Assembly: GCA_014650475.1 (NCBI GenBank)
Contig: BMVA01000022.1
Location: 47,576-111,575, forward strand
From: Streptomyces albogriseolus
GTDB lineage: Bacteria; Actinomycetota; Actinomycetes; Streptomycetales; Streptomycetaceae
Reading direction: 5' to 3'
Length of the DNA stretch: 64,000 bases
Position 1 is the first letter of the stretch, and each line of letters opens with the position of its first letter. This document shows, one piece after another, positions 53,788 through 62,942 of the stretch. The notes beneath the pieces were generated by a model that saw only the letters and a program-made list of their open reading frames with translations, ran no database searches and was not told the origin of the DNA. A program made the position numbers and the translations under genes.

Positions 53788-56700
53788 TCAGGACCCCAGG
53801 ACCGAGGTGAGGAACTCCCCCACCCACCCGAGCAGGTCCCGCCCGACCAGCGGCTTGCCGCCGACCTTCGCGGTCTTCGGGCGCGGCACCAGCACCTGGT
53901 GGGACGTCGGCTTGATCACCGAGCCGGGGTAGAGACGCTTGAGTCGCAGCTCCTGCGACTCGCGCAGCTCCACCGGCGCGAACCGGATGTTCGTGCCCTG
54001 CAGCACGATCTCCCCGACGCCGCACGCCCGCGCGAGCATCCTCAGGCCCGCCACCAGCAGCAGGTTCTCCACCGGCTCCGGCAGCTTGCCGTAGCGGTCG
54101 ACCAGCTCCTCGCGGACGGCCTTGATGTCCTCCTCGCTGTTCGCCGAGGCGATCGCGCGGTACGCCTGGAGGCGCAGCCGCTCGCCGGGCGCGTAGTCGT
54201 GCGGGACGTGCGCGTCGACCGGCAGCTCGATCTTCACCTCGAGCGGCGCCTCCTCCTCGGCCTCTCCGGTCTCCAGCTGACGGCGGTAGTCCGCGACGGC
54301 CTCGCCGACCATCCGCACGTACAGGTCGAAGCCGACGCCCGCGATGTGCCCGGACTGCTCGCCGCCGAGCAGATTGCCCGCGCCGCGGATCTCCAGGTCC
54401 TTCATCGCCACGTACATGCCCGCGCCCATCTCGGTGTGCTGGGCGATGGTCGCCAGCCGCTCGTGCGCGGTCTCCGTCAGCGGCTTCTCCGGCGGGTACA
54501 GGAAGTACGCGTACCCGCGCTCGCGGCCGCGCCCGACCCGGCCGCGCAGCTGGTGCAGCTGGGAGAGGCCGAAGTTGTCGCCGCGCTCGACGATCAGGGT
54601 GTTGGCGTTGGAGATGTCGATGCCGGACTCGACGATCGTCGTGGACACCAGCACGTCGAACTTCTTCTCCCAGAAGTCGACGACGACCTGCTCCAGCGCC
54701 TGCTCCGACATCTGGCCGTGGGCGGTCGCGATGCGCGCCTCGGGCACGATCTCGCGGAGCCGGGCCGCCGCGCGGTCGATGGACTCGACGCGGTTGTGGA
54801 TGTAGAAGACCTGGCCTTCGCGCAGCAGTTCACGGCGGATGGCGGCGCCGATCTGCCGCTGGTCGTAGGGGCCGACGAAGGTGAGCACCGGGTGGCGCTC
54901 CTCCGGCGGGGTGGTGATCGTCGACATCTCGCGGATGCCGGTGACCGCCATCTCCAGGGTGCGCGGGATCGGCGTGGCGGACATGGTGAGCACGTCGACG
55001 TTGGCGCGGAGCTTCTTCAGCTGTTCCTTGTGCTCGACGCCGAACCGCTGCTCCTCGTCGACGATGACCAGGCCCAGGTCCTTGAACTTGGTCTCGGAGG
55101 AGAACAGCCGGTGGGTGCCGATGACCACGTCCACCGAGCCGTCCCGCAGGCCCTCCAGGACCGCCTTGGCCTCGGTGTCGGTCTGGAAGCGGGACAGCGC
55201 CCGCACGTTCACCGGGAACTGCGCGTACCGCTCGCCGAACGTCCCGAAGTGCTGTTGCACCAGCAGCGTGGTCGGCACCAGCACGGCGACCTGCTTGCCG
55301 TCCTGGACGGCCTTGAAGGCGGCCCGCACCGCGATCTCCGTCTTGCCGTAGCCGACGTCGCCGCAGATCAGCCGGTCCATGGGGACGGACTTCTCCATGT
55401 CCTCCTTGACCTCGGCGATGGTGGTGAGCTGGTCGGGCGTCTCCGCGTACGGGAAGGCGTCCTCCAGCTCGCGCTGCCAGGGGGTGTCCGGGCCGAAGGC
55501 GTGGCCGGGCGCCGCCATCCGCGCGCTGTACAGCTTGATCAGGTCGGCTGCGATCTCCTTGACGGCCTTCTTGGCGCGCGCCTTGGTCTTGGTCCAGTCG
55601 GCGCCGCCGAGCCGGTGCAGGGTGGGCGCCTCGCCGCCGACGTACTTGGTGATCTGCTCGAGCTGGTCGGTGGGGATGTAGAGGCGGTCGCCGGGCTGGC
55701 CGCGCTTGGCGGGGGCGTACTCCACGACCAGGTACTCGCGGGTGGCGCCCTGCACGGTGCGCTGCACCATCTCGATGTACCGGCCGACGCCGTGCTGCTC
55801 GTGGACGATGTAGTCGCCCGCCTCCAGCGTGAGCGGGTCGATGGTCTTGCGGCGCCGGGCGGGCATCCGGGCGCCCTCGCGGCCGGACGCCTTCTGGCCG
55901 GTGAGGTCGGTCTCGGTGAGCACGGCCAGCTTGAGCGCCGGGGCGACGAAGCCGTGGTCGATGCAGCCGCAGGAGACATGCACCACGGACGGGGTCAGCT
56001 CGCCCAGGTCGGTGTCGAGGCGGGCGGCGATGCCCTCGCCGCCGAGCACCTCCACGGTACGCGCGGCCGGGCCGTGGCCCTCGGTGACGTAGACGGTGCG
56101 CCAGCCGTCGGCGAGCCAGCCCTTGGTGTCGGCGAGCGCCCGCGCGGTGTCGCCGCGGTAGGTCTCGGGGGCGTGCATCCCCAGCTTGAGGGTGTCGGCG
56201 TCGAGCTCCTCGTCGGCGGCGAACGGCGACACCATCCACCACATCATGTCCAGCTCGCGGGCCCGGTCCCGGACGTCGGCGAGGGACCACAGGGAGGCCG
56301 CGCCGACGTCGATGGGCGCCTCGCCCCCGCCGGCGGTGGCCGCCCAGGACGCCTGGAGGAACTCCTGCGAGGTGGCGACCAGGTCGGACGCGCGCGTGCG
56401 CACCCGCTCCGGGTCGCAGACCACGGTCATGGAGCCCTTGGGCAGCACGTCCAGCAGCAGCTCCATGTCGTCGACGAGGACCGGGGCGAGGGACTCCATG
56501 CCCTCCACCGCGATCCCCTCGGCGATCTTCCCGAGCAGCTCGCCCAGCTCCGGGTGCTCCTCGGCGAGCACCCGCGCCCGCTCGCGCACCGCGTCGGTGA
56601 GCAGCAGCTCACGGCAGGGCGGCGCCCACAGGCCGTGCTCGGCGACCTCCAGGGACCGCTGGTCGGCGACCTTGAAGTAGCGGATCTCCTCGACCTCGTC

Positions 56701-57321
56701 GCCCCAGAACTCCACCCGCAGGGGGTGCTCCTCGGTGGGCGGGAACACGTCGAGGATGCCGCCGCGCACCGCGAACTCGCCGCGCTTCTCCACCAGCTCC
56801 ACGCGCGCGTACGCGGCGGCGGCGAGGGCGTCGACGACGTCGTTCAGGTCGGTGCTCTGCCCCGTGCGCAGGGAGACCGGCTCCAGGTCGCCGAGGCCCT
56901 TGACCTGCGGCTGGAGCACGGAACGCACGGGGGCGACGACGACGGAGACCGGGCCGGTGTCGGGGTCGTCGGGGCGGGGGTGGGCCAGGCGCCGCAGCAC
57001 GGCGAGACGGCGGCCCACGGTGTCGCTGCGCGGGCTGAGCCGCTCGTGCGGCAGCGTCTCCCAGGACGGGTACTCCACGACCCCCTGGGGCGGGAGCAGC
57101 GAGCGCAGGGCGGCCGCCAGGTCCTCCGCCTCGCGTCCCGTGGCCGTCACGGCGAGCACGGGGCGGCCGGCGTCACGGGCCAGGGCGGCGACCGCGAAGG
57201 GACGGGCCGCGGGCGGGCCGACGAGGTCGACGTGCATGCGGTTGCCGTCGGAGGCGGCCGTGACCGCTTCCGCGAGGGCGGTGTCCTTGACGACGGCGTC
57301 GAGCAGACCGTGCAGGCTCAT
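53788..57321 (-). CDS. mfd: Transcription-repair coupling factor
   Basis: 1177 aa, the usual Mfd length. It removes RNA polymerase stalled at lesions and recruits UvrA. Seen: UvrB-like N-terminal part (VEYPSWETLPHERLSPRSDTVGRRLAVLRRL), the RNA-polymerase-interaction module around GDYIVHEQHGVGRY, and the RecG-like motor with CGDVGYGKTEIA (Walker A), VDEEQRFGV (DEEQ), TMSATPIPRTLEMA and TTIVESGIDI. The C-terminal TRCF domain follows. ATG 57321. Monocistronic. Confidence 0.97.
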   Translation of the reverse strand: MSLHGLLDAVVKDTALAEAVTAASDGNRMHVDLVGPPAARPFAVAALARDAGRPVLAVTATGREAEDLAAALRSLLPPQGVVEYPSWETLPHERLSPRSDTVGRRLAVLRRLAHPRPDDPDTGPVSVVVAPVRSVLQPQVKGLGDLEPVSLRTGQSTDLNDVVDALAAAAYARVELVEKRGEFAVRGGILDVFPPTEEHPLRVEFWGDEVEEIRYFKVADQRSLEVAEHGLWAPPCRELLLTDAVRERARVLAEEHPELGELLGKIAEGIAVEGMESLAPVLVDDMELLLDVLPKGSMTVVCDPERVRTRASDLVATSQEFLQASWAATAGGGEAPIDVGAASLWSLADVRDRARELDMMWWMVSPFAADEELDADTLKLGMHAPETYRGDTARALADTKGWLADGWRTVYVTEGHGPAARTVEVLGGEGIAARLDTDLGELTPSVVHVSCGCIDHGFVAPALKLAVLTETDLTGQKASGREGARMPARRRKTIDPLTLEAGDYIVHEQHGVGRYIEMVQRTVQGATREYLVVEYAPAKRGQPGDRLYIPTDQLEQITKYVGGEAPTLHRLGGADWTKTKARAKKAVKEIAADLIKLYSARMAAPGHAFGPDTPWQRELEDAFPYAETPDQLTTIAEVKEDMEKSVPMDRLICGDVGYGKTEIAVRAAFKAVQDGKQVAVLVPTTLLVQQHFGTFGERYAQFPVNVRALSRFQTDTEAKAVLEGLRDGSVDVVIGTHRLFSSETKFKDLGLVIVDEEQRFGVEHKEQLKKLRANVDVLTMSATPIPRTLEMAVTGIREMSTITTPPEERHPVLTFVGPYDQRQIGAAIRRELLREGQVFYIHNRVESIDRAAARLREIVPEARIATAHGQMSEQALEQVVVDFWEKKFDVLVSTTIVESGIDISNANTLIVERGDNFGLSQLHQLRGRVGRGRERGYAYFLYPPEKPLTETAHERLATIAQHTEMGAGMYVAMKDLEIRGAGNLLGGEQSGHIAGVGFDLYVRMVGEAVADYRRQLETGEAEEEAPLEVKIELPVDAHVPHDYAPGERLRLQAYRAIASANSEEDIKAVREELVDRYGKLPEPVENLLLVAGLRMLARACGVGEIVLQGTNIRFAPVELRESQELRLKRLYPGSVIKPTSHQVLVPRPKTAKVGGKPLVGRDLLGWVGEFLTSVLGS

Positions 57322-57463
57322 GCGGGGCGGAATCCCTTCCGGGGATGTGCAACACGACGGGCCCGACGCGCGCCGCGGGCCGGGGGTGTCCAGGGTACGT
57401 CGCCCCGCCGACGGCCGCCGGGGGCTGTGGACGACGACGGGCCGCCCGCCCTGGCCGCACGCG

Positions 57464-57502
57464 CCGGCGCCGGAGGGCCCCCGTGGGACCCTCCGGCGCC
57501 GG
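57464..57502 (-). terminator. Terminator after the second ABC transporter
   Basis: 14-bp stem (57464-57477 with 57489-57502) with further inner CCC/GGG pairing, 64 bp past the permease stop. Confidence 0.75.
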
Positions 57503-57565
57503 TCTCCCCGCAACCCCCGTGTGCGGTGACCCCGCGGCCGCTTCCCGCCGGCCGCTCCTCGGTCG

Positions 57566-60145
57566 CTACTCGGTCGCGATGGCGTTCAGGACGTTCATCC
57601 GGCCCGCCCGGAACGCCGGGACCAGCGCGGCGAACAGGCCGACGAACGCGGATCCGGCGAACACCCCGGCGATGGTGGGCCAGGGGATGTCGAGGACCTT
57701 CAGGCCCTCCAGGGCGAGGAGCTGCTGTGCGGTGGCGCCCCAGCCGAGGCCCAGTCCGAGACCCAGCAGGGCGCCGAAGAGGGCGATCACGACCGACTCC
57801 ATGCGGATCATGCGGCGCAGCTGCCGGCGCGAGAGGCCGATGGCCCGCATCAGGCCGATCTCCCGGGTGCGCTCGACGACCGACAGGGCCAGGGTGTTCA
57901 CCACGCCCAGGATCGCCACGATGATCGCCAGGGCCAGCAGGCCGTAGATCATGTTGAGCAGCTGCCCGATCTGGTCCTTCAGCGCTTCCTTGTAGTCGGT
58001 CTGGTCGCGCACCTCGTACTGCGGAAAGCGGTCCATGGACTGCTTCAGGGCGGCGTACGCGGCGTCCTTCTGGCCGTCCTCCGCCGAGGCGAGCACCATC
58101 AGGGTGAGCGGCATCCTGTCCGCCGGCACGTACCGGGCGAGGGTGTCGATCGACGTGTACATCGCGCCGGCGTCGATGGCGCCTTCGCTGCTGGTGACGG
58201 CCCGGACGGTGAGGGTGGCGGTCCTGCCGTCCTCGAAGGCGACGTCGACGGTCGAGCCGAGGGTGACGTCGTGGTCCTTGGCGAAGTCCTCGTGGACGGA
58301 CATGGAGTCCGGCCGGTAGGCGTCCGCGAGCTTCCCCTGGACGGTCTCGATGCGCATGTCGGTGGCGTACGTCGGGTCGGCGGCGGTGATCGCGGTGTCG
58401 TCGCTGGTCTTGCCGTCGGGCGTGGTGAAGTCGGCCTTCGTCCACTTGTACTCGGTGACCCGGTCCAGGCCCTCGGTGGCCTTGACCGCGGCGACGGCCT
58501 GCGGGGTGATGCCCTGGCCGCCGTCGTGCTGGACGATGAAGTCCGTGCCGACCGTCTTGTCGAGCTCCTCCCCGGCCGAGGCGACCATGGAGGAGCCGAC
58601 GACGGACAGGCACGCCACCAGCGCGAGCCCGATCATCAGCGCGGCGCCGGTCGCGCCGGTGCGGCGCGGGTTGCGCAGGGCGTTGCGCTCGGCCATGCGG
58701 CCGACCGGTCCGAACGCCCGCAGCAGGACCGCGCCGAGGACGCGGACCACGCCGCTCGCCAGCACCGGGCCGATGACGACGAAGCCGATCAGGGTCAGCA
58801 CGATCCCGAGGCCCAGCCACATCGAGCCGTCCGTGGCCTTCTCGGCGGCGCCCGCCAGGTAGAGGGCGGCCGCTCCGCCGCCGGTGAGGACCAGGCCGGT
58901 GACGGCGCGGACCCAGCCGGTCCTGCCGTCCGCCGGGGTGCCGGCGTCGCGCAGCGCGGCCATCGGGGAGATCTTCCCGGCGCGCCGGGCGGGCAGGTAG
59001 GCGGCGAGGACGGTGACGACCACGCCGAGGAGCAGGCCGAGCGCGGGGGTCGTCCAGGCGACGGTGAGGTCGCCGGTGGACAGCTCCATGCCCATGAGGC
59101 CCATGAGCTTCATCAGGCCGACCGCGAGGCCCACGCCGGCGCCGACGCCGAGGACGGAGCCGACGACGCCGAGCAGCAGCGCCTCGACCAGCACGGACCG
59201 GTTGACCTGCCGGCGGGAGGAGCCGATGGCCCGCATCAGGCCGATCTCCCGGGTGCGCTGGGCGACCAGCATGGAGAACGTGTTGATGATCAGGAAGATG
59301 CCGACGAGGAAGGCGATCCCGGCGAAGCCGAGCATCGCGTACTTCATGACGTTCATGAAGCCCTCGACGTCCTTCTGGTTGGCCTCGGCAGCCTCCTTGG
59401 CCGTGAGCACCTTGTAGCCGCCGCCGAGCTCGGCCAGCACGTTCTGCTTGAGCTGCTCGTCGGTGACGCCCTCGGCGGCCGTGACGTTGACGTCGGTGTA
59501 GACGCCGTCCTCGCCGACCAGGACCTTCTGGGCGGTCGGGGTGTCGAGGAAGAAGATCGCGGCACCGGGGTTGGTGACGGTGAAGTCGGCGATGCCGGAG
59601 ATCTTCGCGGTGTGCGTGCCGAGCGCGGTGATGACGCTCAGCCCGTCACCGACCCCCAGGTCGTGCTTCTCGGCGGTGTCGGCGTCGAGCATGATCTGGC
59701 CGGCGCCCTTCGGCGCCGCACCGGAGGTGATGTCCATGGTGCGGGCGTCGTTGGTGTTCCAGCTGCCGACGATGGTCGGGCCGCCGTTGGTGGGCGACAG
59801 GTTGTCCCGGTCGCCGTCGACGACGGTGACGGCGGTGGAGAACACCGCGCCCTCGGCCGCCCGCACGCCGTCCGCGCGCTTCACCTCGTCGACCACGGAG
59901 GCCGGGATCACCGGCGGCTTGCCGTTGCCCGCGGTGGTCTCACCGCCCTCGGCGGCGTCCTTGGAGCTGACGGTGACGTCCGAGGCGGTCGCCGCGAACA
60001 GCTTGTCGAAGGTGGTGCCCATGGTGTCCGTGAACACCAGCGTCCCGCACACGAACGCCACCGACAGCAGCACCGCCACCGCCGACAGCGCCATGCGTCC
60101 CTTGTGCGCGAGGAAGTTGCGCATCGAGGTCTTGAGCACGGTCAT
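57566..60145 (-). CDS. ABC transporter permease, FtsX/MacB type with two FtsX units
   Basis: 859 aa, paralogue of the permease at 31448-33979. It has the same layout: helix about 17-38, MacB-like extracytoplasmic domain, first FtsX block with MLVAQRTREIGLMRAIGSSRRQVNRSV, middle helices, second extracytoplasmic domain, and a final block with SVVERTREIGLMRAIGLSRRQLRRMIRME. The start overlaps the ATPase stop as ATGA (60142-60145), a tighter coupling than in the first pair. Confidence 0.93.
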   Translation of the reverse strand: MTVLKTSMRNFLAHKGRMALSAVAVLLSVAFVCGTLVFTDTMGTTFDKLFAATASDVTVSSKDAAEGGETTAGNGKPPVIPASVVDEVKRADGVRAAEGAVFSTAVTVVDGDRDNLSPTNGGPTIVGSWNTNDARTMDITSGAAPKGAGQIMLDADTAEKHDLGVGDGLSVITALGTHTAKISGIADFTVTNPGAAIFFLDTPTAQKVLVGEDGVYTDVNVTAAEGVTDEQLKQNVLAELGGGYKVLTAKEAAEANQKDVEGFMNVMKYAMLGFAGIAFLVGIFLIINTFSMLVAQRTREIGLMRAIGSSRRQVNRSVLVEALLLGVVGSVLGVGAGVGLAVGLMKLMGLMGMELSTGDLTVAWTTPALGLLLGVVVTVLAAYLPARRAGKISPMAALRDAGTPADGRTGWVRAVTGLVLTGGGAAALYLAGAAEKATDGSMWLGLGIVLTLIGFVVIGPVLASGVVRVLGAVLLRAFGPVGRMAERNALRNPRRTGATGAALMIGLALVACLSVVGSSMVASAGEELDKTVGTDFIVQHDGGQGITPQAVAAVKATEGLDRVTEYKWTKADFTTPDGKTSDDTAITAADPTYATDMRIETVQGKLADAYRPDSMSVHEDFAKDHDVTLGSTVDVAFEDGRTATLTVRAVTSSEGAIDAGAMYTSIDTLARYVPADRMPLTLMVLASAEDGQKDAAYAALKQSMDRFPQYEVRDQTDYKEALKDQIGQLLNMIYGLLALAIIVAILGVVNTLALSVVERTREIGLMRAIGLSRRQLRRMIRMESVVIALFGALLGLGLGLGWGATAQQLLALEGLKVLDIPWPTIAGVFAGSAFVGLFAALVPAFRAGRMNVLNAIATE

Positions 60146-60930
60146 GACGTGCGCCCCCGGGCGTCGAAGTCCTTCATGCGGTCGAGGACCTGCTCGGCGG
60201 TCGGCTGGTGCATCTCGTCGACGATGCGGCCGTCGGCGAGGTACAGCACCCGGTCCGCGTAGGAGGCGGCGACGGGGTCGTGGGTGACCATGACGATGGT
60301 CTGGCCCAGCTCGTCGACCGAGCGGCGCAGGAAGCCGAGCACCTCGGCGCCGGCGCGGGAGTCGAGGTTGCCGGTCGGCTCGTCACCGAAGATGATCTCC
60401 GGCCGGGCGGCCAGCGCCCGTGCCACGGCGACCCGCTGCTGCTGGCCGCCGGAGAGCTGTGTCGGCCGGTGCTTGAGCCGCTCCGCCAGCCCGACGGTCT
60501 CCACCACCCGGTCCAGCCACGCCTTGTCGGGCTTGCGGCCGGCGATGTCCATGGGCAGCGTGATGTTCTCGAGGGCGTTGAGCGTCGGGAGCAGGTTGAA
60601 CGCCTGGAAGATGAAGCCGATCCGGTCGCGGCGCAGCCGGGTGAGCTTCTTGTCCTTCAGCCCGGTGATCTCGGTCTCGTCCAGGTAGATCTGACCGCTC
60701 GTCACGGTGTCGAGCCCGGCGAGGCAGTGCATCAGCGTGGACTTGCCGGACCCCGAGGGGCCCATGATCGCGGTGAAGCGGCCGCGGGCGATGTCCACGT
60801 CGACGTGGTCGAGGGCGACGACACGGGTCTCTCCGGACCCGTACGCCTTCACGACCTGCCGCGCCCGCGCGGCAACGGCCGTAGTCCCTCCAGTGCCCCC
60901 GTGCCTGGTAATGGTCACAGCCGATGTCAC
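60142..60930 (-). CDS. ABC transporter ATP-binding protein (MacB/LolD type)
   Basis: 262 aa. Walker A GPSGSGKST, Q loop FIFQAFNLLPTL, signature LSGGQQQRVAVARAL, Walker B IIFGDEPTGNLDSR. Most of the protein is identical to the ATPase at 30621-31391, so the two pairs are recent paralogues. The GTG start at 60928-60930 has GGAG 7 nt upstream. Probably exports an envelope-active or antimicrobial compound; the substrate is unknown. Confidence 0.95.
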   Translation of the reverse strand: MTSAVTITRHGGTGGTTAVAARARQVVKAYGSGETRVVALDHVDVDIARGRFTAIMGPSGSGKSTLMHCLAGLDTVTSGQIYLDETEITGLKDKKLTRLRRDRIGFIFQAFNLLPTLNALENITLPMDIAGRKPDKAWLDRVVETVGLAERLKHRPTQLSGGQQQRVAVARALAARPEIIFGDEPTGNLDSRAGAEVLGFLRRSVDELGQTIVMVTHDPVAASYADRVLYLADGRIVDEMHQPTAEQVLDRMKDFDARGRTS

Positions 60931-61585
60931 GGTAAGTCTCCTATGTCGGTGGTCAAGAGAAAGCGGTGCTCCCGGCGGTCGCCCGCGTGTGCGGCGGCCG
61001 CCCGGTGCGTGGTGTCCGGGACGTGCTTCAGTCTGGCGGGGGGAGGGGGTCCGGCGCGCTGGTGTTCAGCGCAGTCTTCTGCTGTGGAAAACCCCACCCC
61101 CGGTGCTGTGCTCCGCCACCCCCCAGCGGCGTAAAGCCAGGTTAAGGACGGGGGCGGCCCCGCTTCGTCCTCCGCCGGGACGAACCCTCCCCGAGCCGCA
61201 GTACGGAGGTGCCCCTAGGGGCTCTCCCCCGTGGGGCGGAGACCGTCTCGGGGTCGCTCCTCCTTTGGGCGCTCCCGTCCTCCTCCCGCCCACGCCGTGG
61301 GACCCGCCCCTTCCGGCGCCGCCCAGCGTCCACCCTGCCGCCGCGTCAGGGTCAAGCGGACCGCCCGCCGCTGGACAGCGCGATGTCCCGCGTACACCGC
61401 AAAAGTCGGAGTTGATCCGGGTAAAATCCCAGCTCAGGGCAGGTACCACCCGCCGGAGCACTCACCGGCGCGCGAGTGGCGCCAAACCGTCGCGCTCCGC
61501 GCTCCGCGCGATAACGTGCGGGCTCCGCTCCGCCACCCCCTCCCTGCGGTCCCCGCACGGACCCGAGTCACGCAAGGAGCACGGG
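60931..61585. other. Long upstream region of the second ABC operon
   Basis: 655 bp without a supported gene. It contains an 11-bp-spaced pair TAAA (61132) and TAAG (61143), a possible response-regulator site for the ABC operon, and several GC hairpins around 61214-61250. ORFs in it lack start signals and conserved features. Confidence 0.45.
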
Positions 61586-61878
61586 ATGCCCGCCGACCCC
61601 TTCCCCCCTCCCCGCGACCCGCACCGCCCCCCGCACCCGTACACCGATGCCCCGTACACGGATCCCCGTACACGGATCCCCGTGCGGGCCTCCCGTACGC
61701 CGCCTCCCCCACCCACCGCACCCACCCCTGGCAGCCACCCGCCCCGCCCCCACCGGGCACCCCGGCACGCCCCGCTGGGCCACCACAGCGGCCTGCGCCG
61801 GCTGCGCCGCGCCCACCGGCCCGGCCGCGCGTCACTCCACCGCGCGTCACTCCACCGCGCGGCCGGTCAGCGCGCTGA
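61586..61878 (+). pseudogene. Probable frameshifted proline-rich small protein
   Basis: ATG 61586 is preceded by a strong AAGGAG (61574-61579, 6 nt spacing). The first 26 codons (MPADPFPPPRDPHRPP...) have the strong GC third-position bias of real genes. The segment 61637-61680 encodes PYTDx repeats of 15 bp, but the last unit is one C short, shifting the frame. Restoring that base continues as RAGLPYAASPTHRTHPWQPP with good codon bias, and a second shift seems to follow near 61755. Either a decaying gene or base-call errors in C-runs. It overlaps the end of the coiled-coil gene. Confidence 0.4.
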
Positions 61879-62731
61879 GGCTGGCGCAGACATGGTCCAT
61901 CTGCGTCTGCACGTCCTCCCGCAGGTCGGCGTGCTCCCGCAGCACCCGCTCGGTCTCCCGCTCCACGCCCTCCACACGGGCCTGCGCCTCGGCCAGCACC
62001 TCCGCCGCCCGCTCCCGCGCCTCGTCCGCGCACCGCCGGGCCGCCTCCCCCGCGTCGGCGAACGCCTGACGCGCCTCGGCCAGCACCTTCTCGGCGCGCT
62101 CCTCCGCCTCCGCCTGCCGGGCGTCCAGTTCCGCCGCCCGCGCCGCCTCCTCCTGGGCGATCTCGTCGAGCCGCCGCGCCTGCGCCCTGGCCTCCTCGGC
62201 GAGCAGCTCCGAGGTGCGCTCCCGCATCCGCCGCACCTCCGCCAGCGCCTCGGTGCGCCGCTCCTTCACGTCCAGCCGCGCCTCGATACGGATCTCGTCG
62301 GCCTTCTCGCGCGCCGCGGCCAGCCGCTCGCGGGCGTACTCGTCGGCGACGGCGCGCAGCGTGGCCGCGTACGCCCGCGCGGCCTCCTCCACCTCGGCGG
62401 CGTCGTCCCGCGCCAGGTCGACCAGGTCCCGCGCGTGCTGCCGCGCCGACTCCCGTACGGCCGTGGCCTCCTCCAGCGCCAGGAGGAACAACCGCCGGGG
62501 CCCGTCGCCGAGCGACTCGTACGTCTGCTCGGGCAGCCCCGCCACCCGTACCCGCAGCCGTTCGAGCTCCTCCTCCATCTCCCGCGCCAGCACGGTGAGC
62601 CGCGCCGCGCGCTCCCAGGCGGCGTCCCGGTCGTCCGACAGCGCCTCGACGTAGGCGATCACCTGCAACGGGCGGTACCCGCGCCCCCGGACGACCTCGA
62701 ACCCCCGTGACGACACCGATGCGCTGCTCAC
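61847..62731 (-). CDS. Coiled-coil cytoskeletal-type protein (FilP/DivIVA-like)
   Basis: 294 aa. A short N-terminal module FEVVRGRGYRPLQVIAYVEALSDDRDAAW resembles the start of DivIVA and of Streptomyces FilP-like proteins (often misnamed cellulose-binding). The rest (about 50-285) is almost wholly Ala/Glu/Arg heptad-rich coiled coil. The GTG at 62729-62731, after AAGGGG, is preferred over the upstream ATG 62758. It is probably a filament or polar scaffold component. Monocistronic. Confidence 0.78.
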   Translation of the reverse strand: MSSASVSSRGFEVVRGRGYRPLQVIAYVEALSDDRDAAWERAARLTVLAREMEEELERLRVRVAGLPEQTYESLGDGPRRLFLLALEEATAVRESARQHARDLVDLARDDAAEVEEAARAYAATLRAVADEYARERLAAAREKADEIRIEARLDVKERRTEALAEVRRMRERTSELLAEEARAQARRLDEIAQEEAARAAELDARQAEAEERAEKVLAEARQAFADAGEAARRCADEARERAAEVLAEAQARVEGVERETERVLREHADLREDVQTQMDHVCASLSALTGRAVE

Positions 62732-62876
62732 CCTGGAACCCCTTCCACCGACGGACATGAAGCCCAGCACGACGACCGAGCACAAAAAGGGATGAATCGC
62801 GCACATCTTGATCGATGACAAGGAAGTGTTCATAACGCGACACTCCGCTCGGCGGGCCCGGCGAAGGCGGACAGAC

Positions 62877-62917
62877 GTGAGCCGGGCCCGGTCGTCGTAC
62901 GACCGGGCCCGGCTCAC
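62877..62917 (-). terminator. Terminator after the SUKH-4 gene
   Basis: Perfect 19-bp stem (62877-62895 with 62899-62917) and 3-nt loop, 26 bp past the stop codon. Confidence 0.9.
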
Positions 62918-62942
62918 GGGTCACACCATCAGCGGCGGCGGC

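Noticed and set aside
53899-57924. 1341-codon plus-strand ORF opposite mfd
   Set aside because: Antisense shadow of mfd caused by GC-rich third positions; composition is Leu/Val/Gly/Arg/Asp-rich with no motifs. The same applies to the other long ORFs opposite clear genes, such as 75-1184, 1309-2547 and 58271-60262.
60931-61461. Minus-strand ORF of about 130 codons (61066-61461)
   Set aside because: No ribosome-binding site, no recognisable domain, and it overlaps hairpins and the probable ABC operon promoter region.
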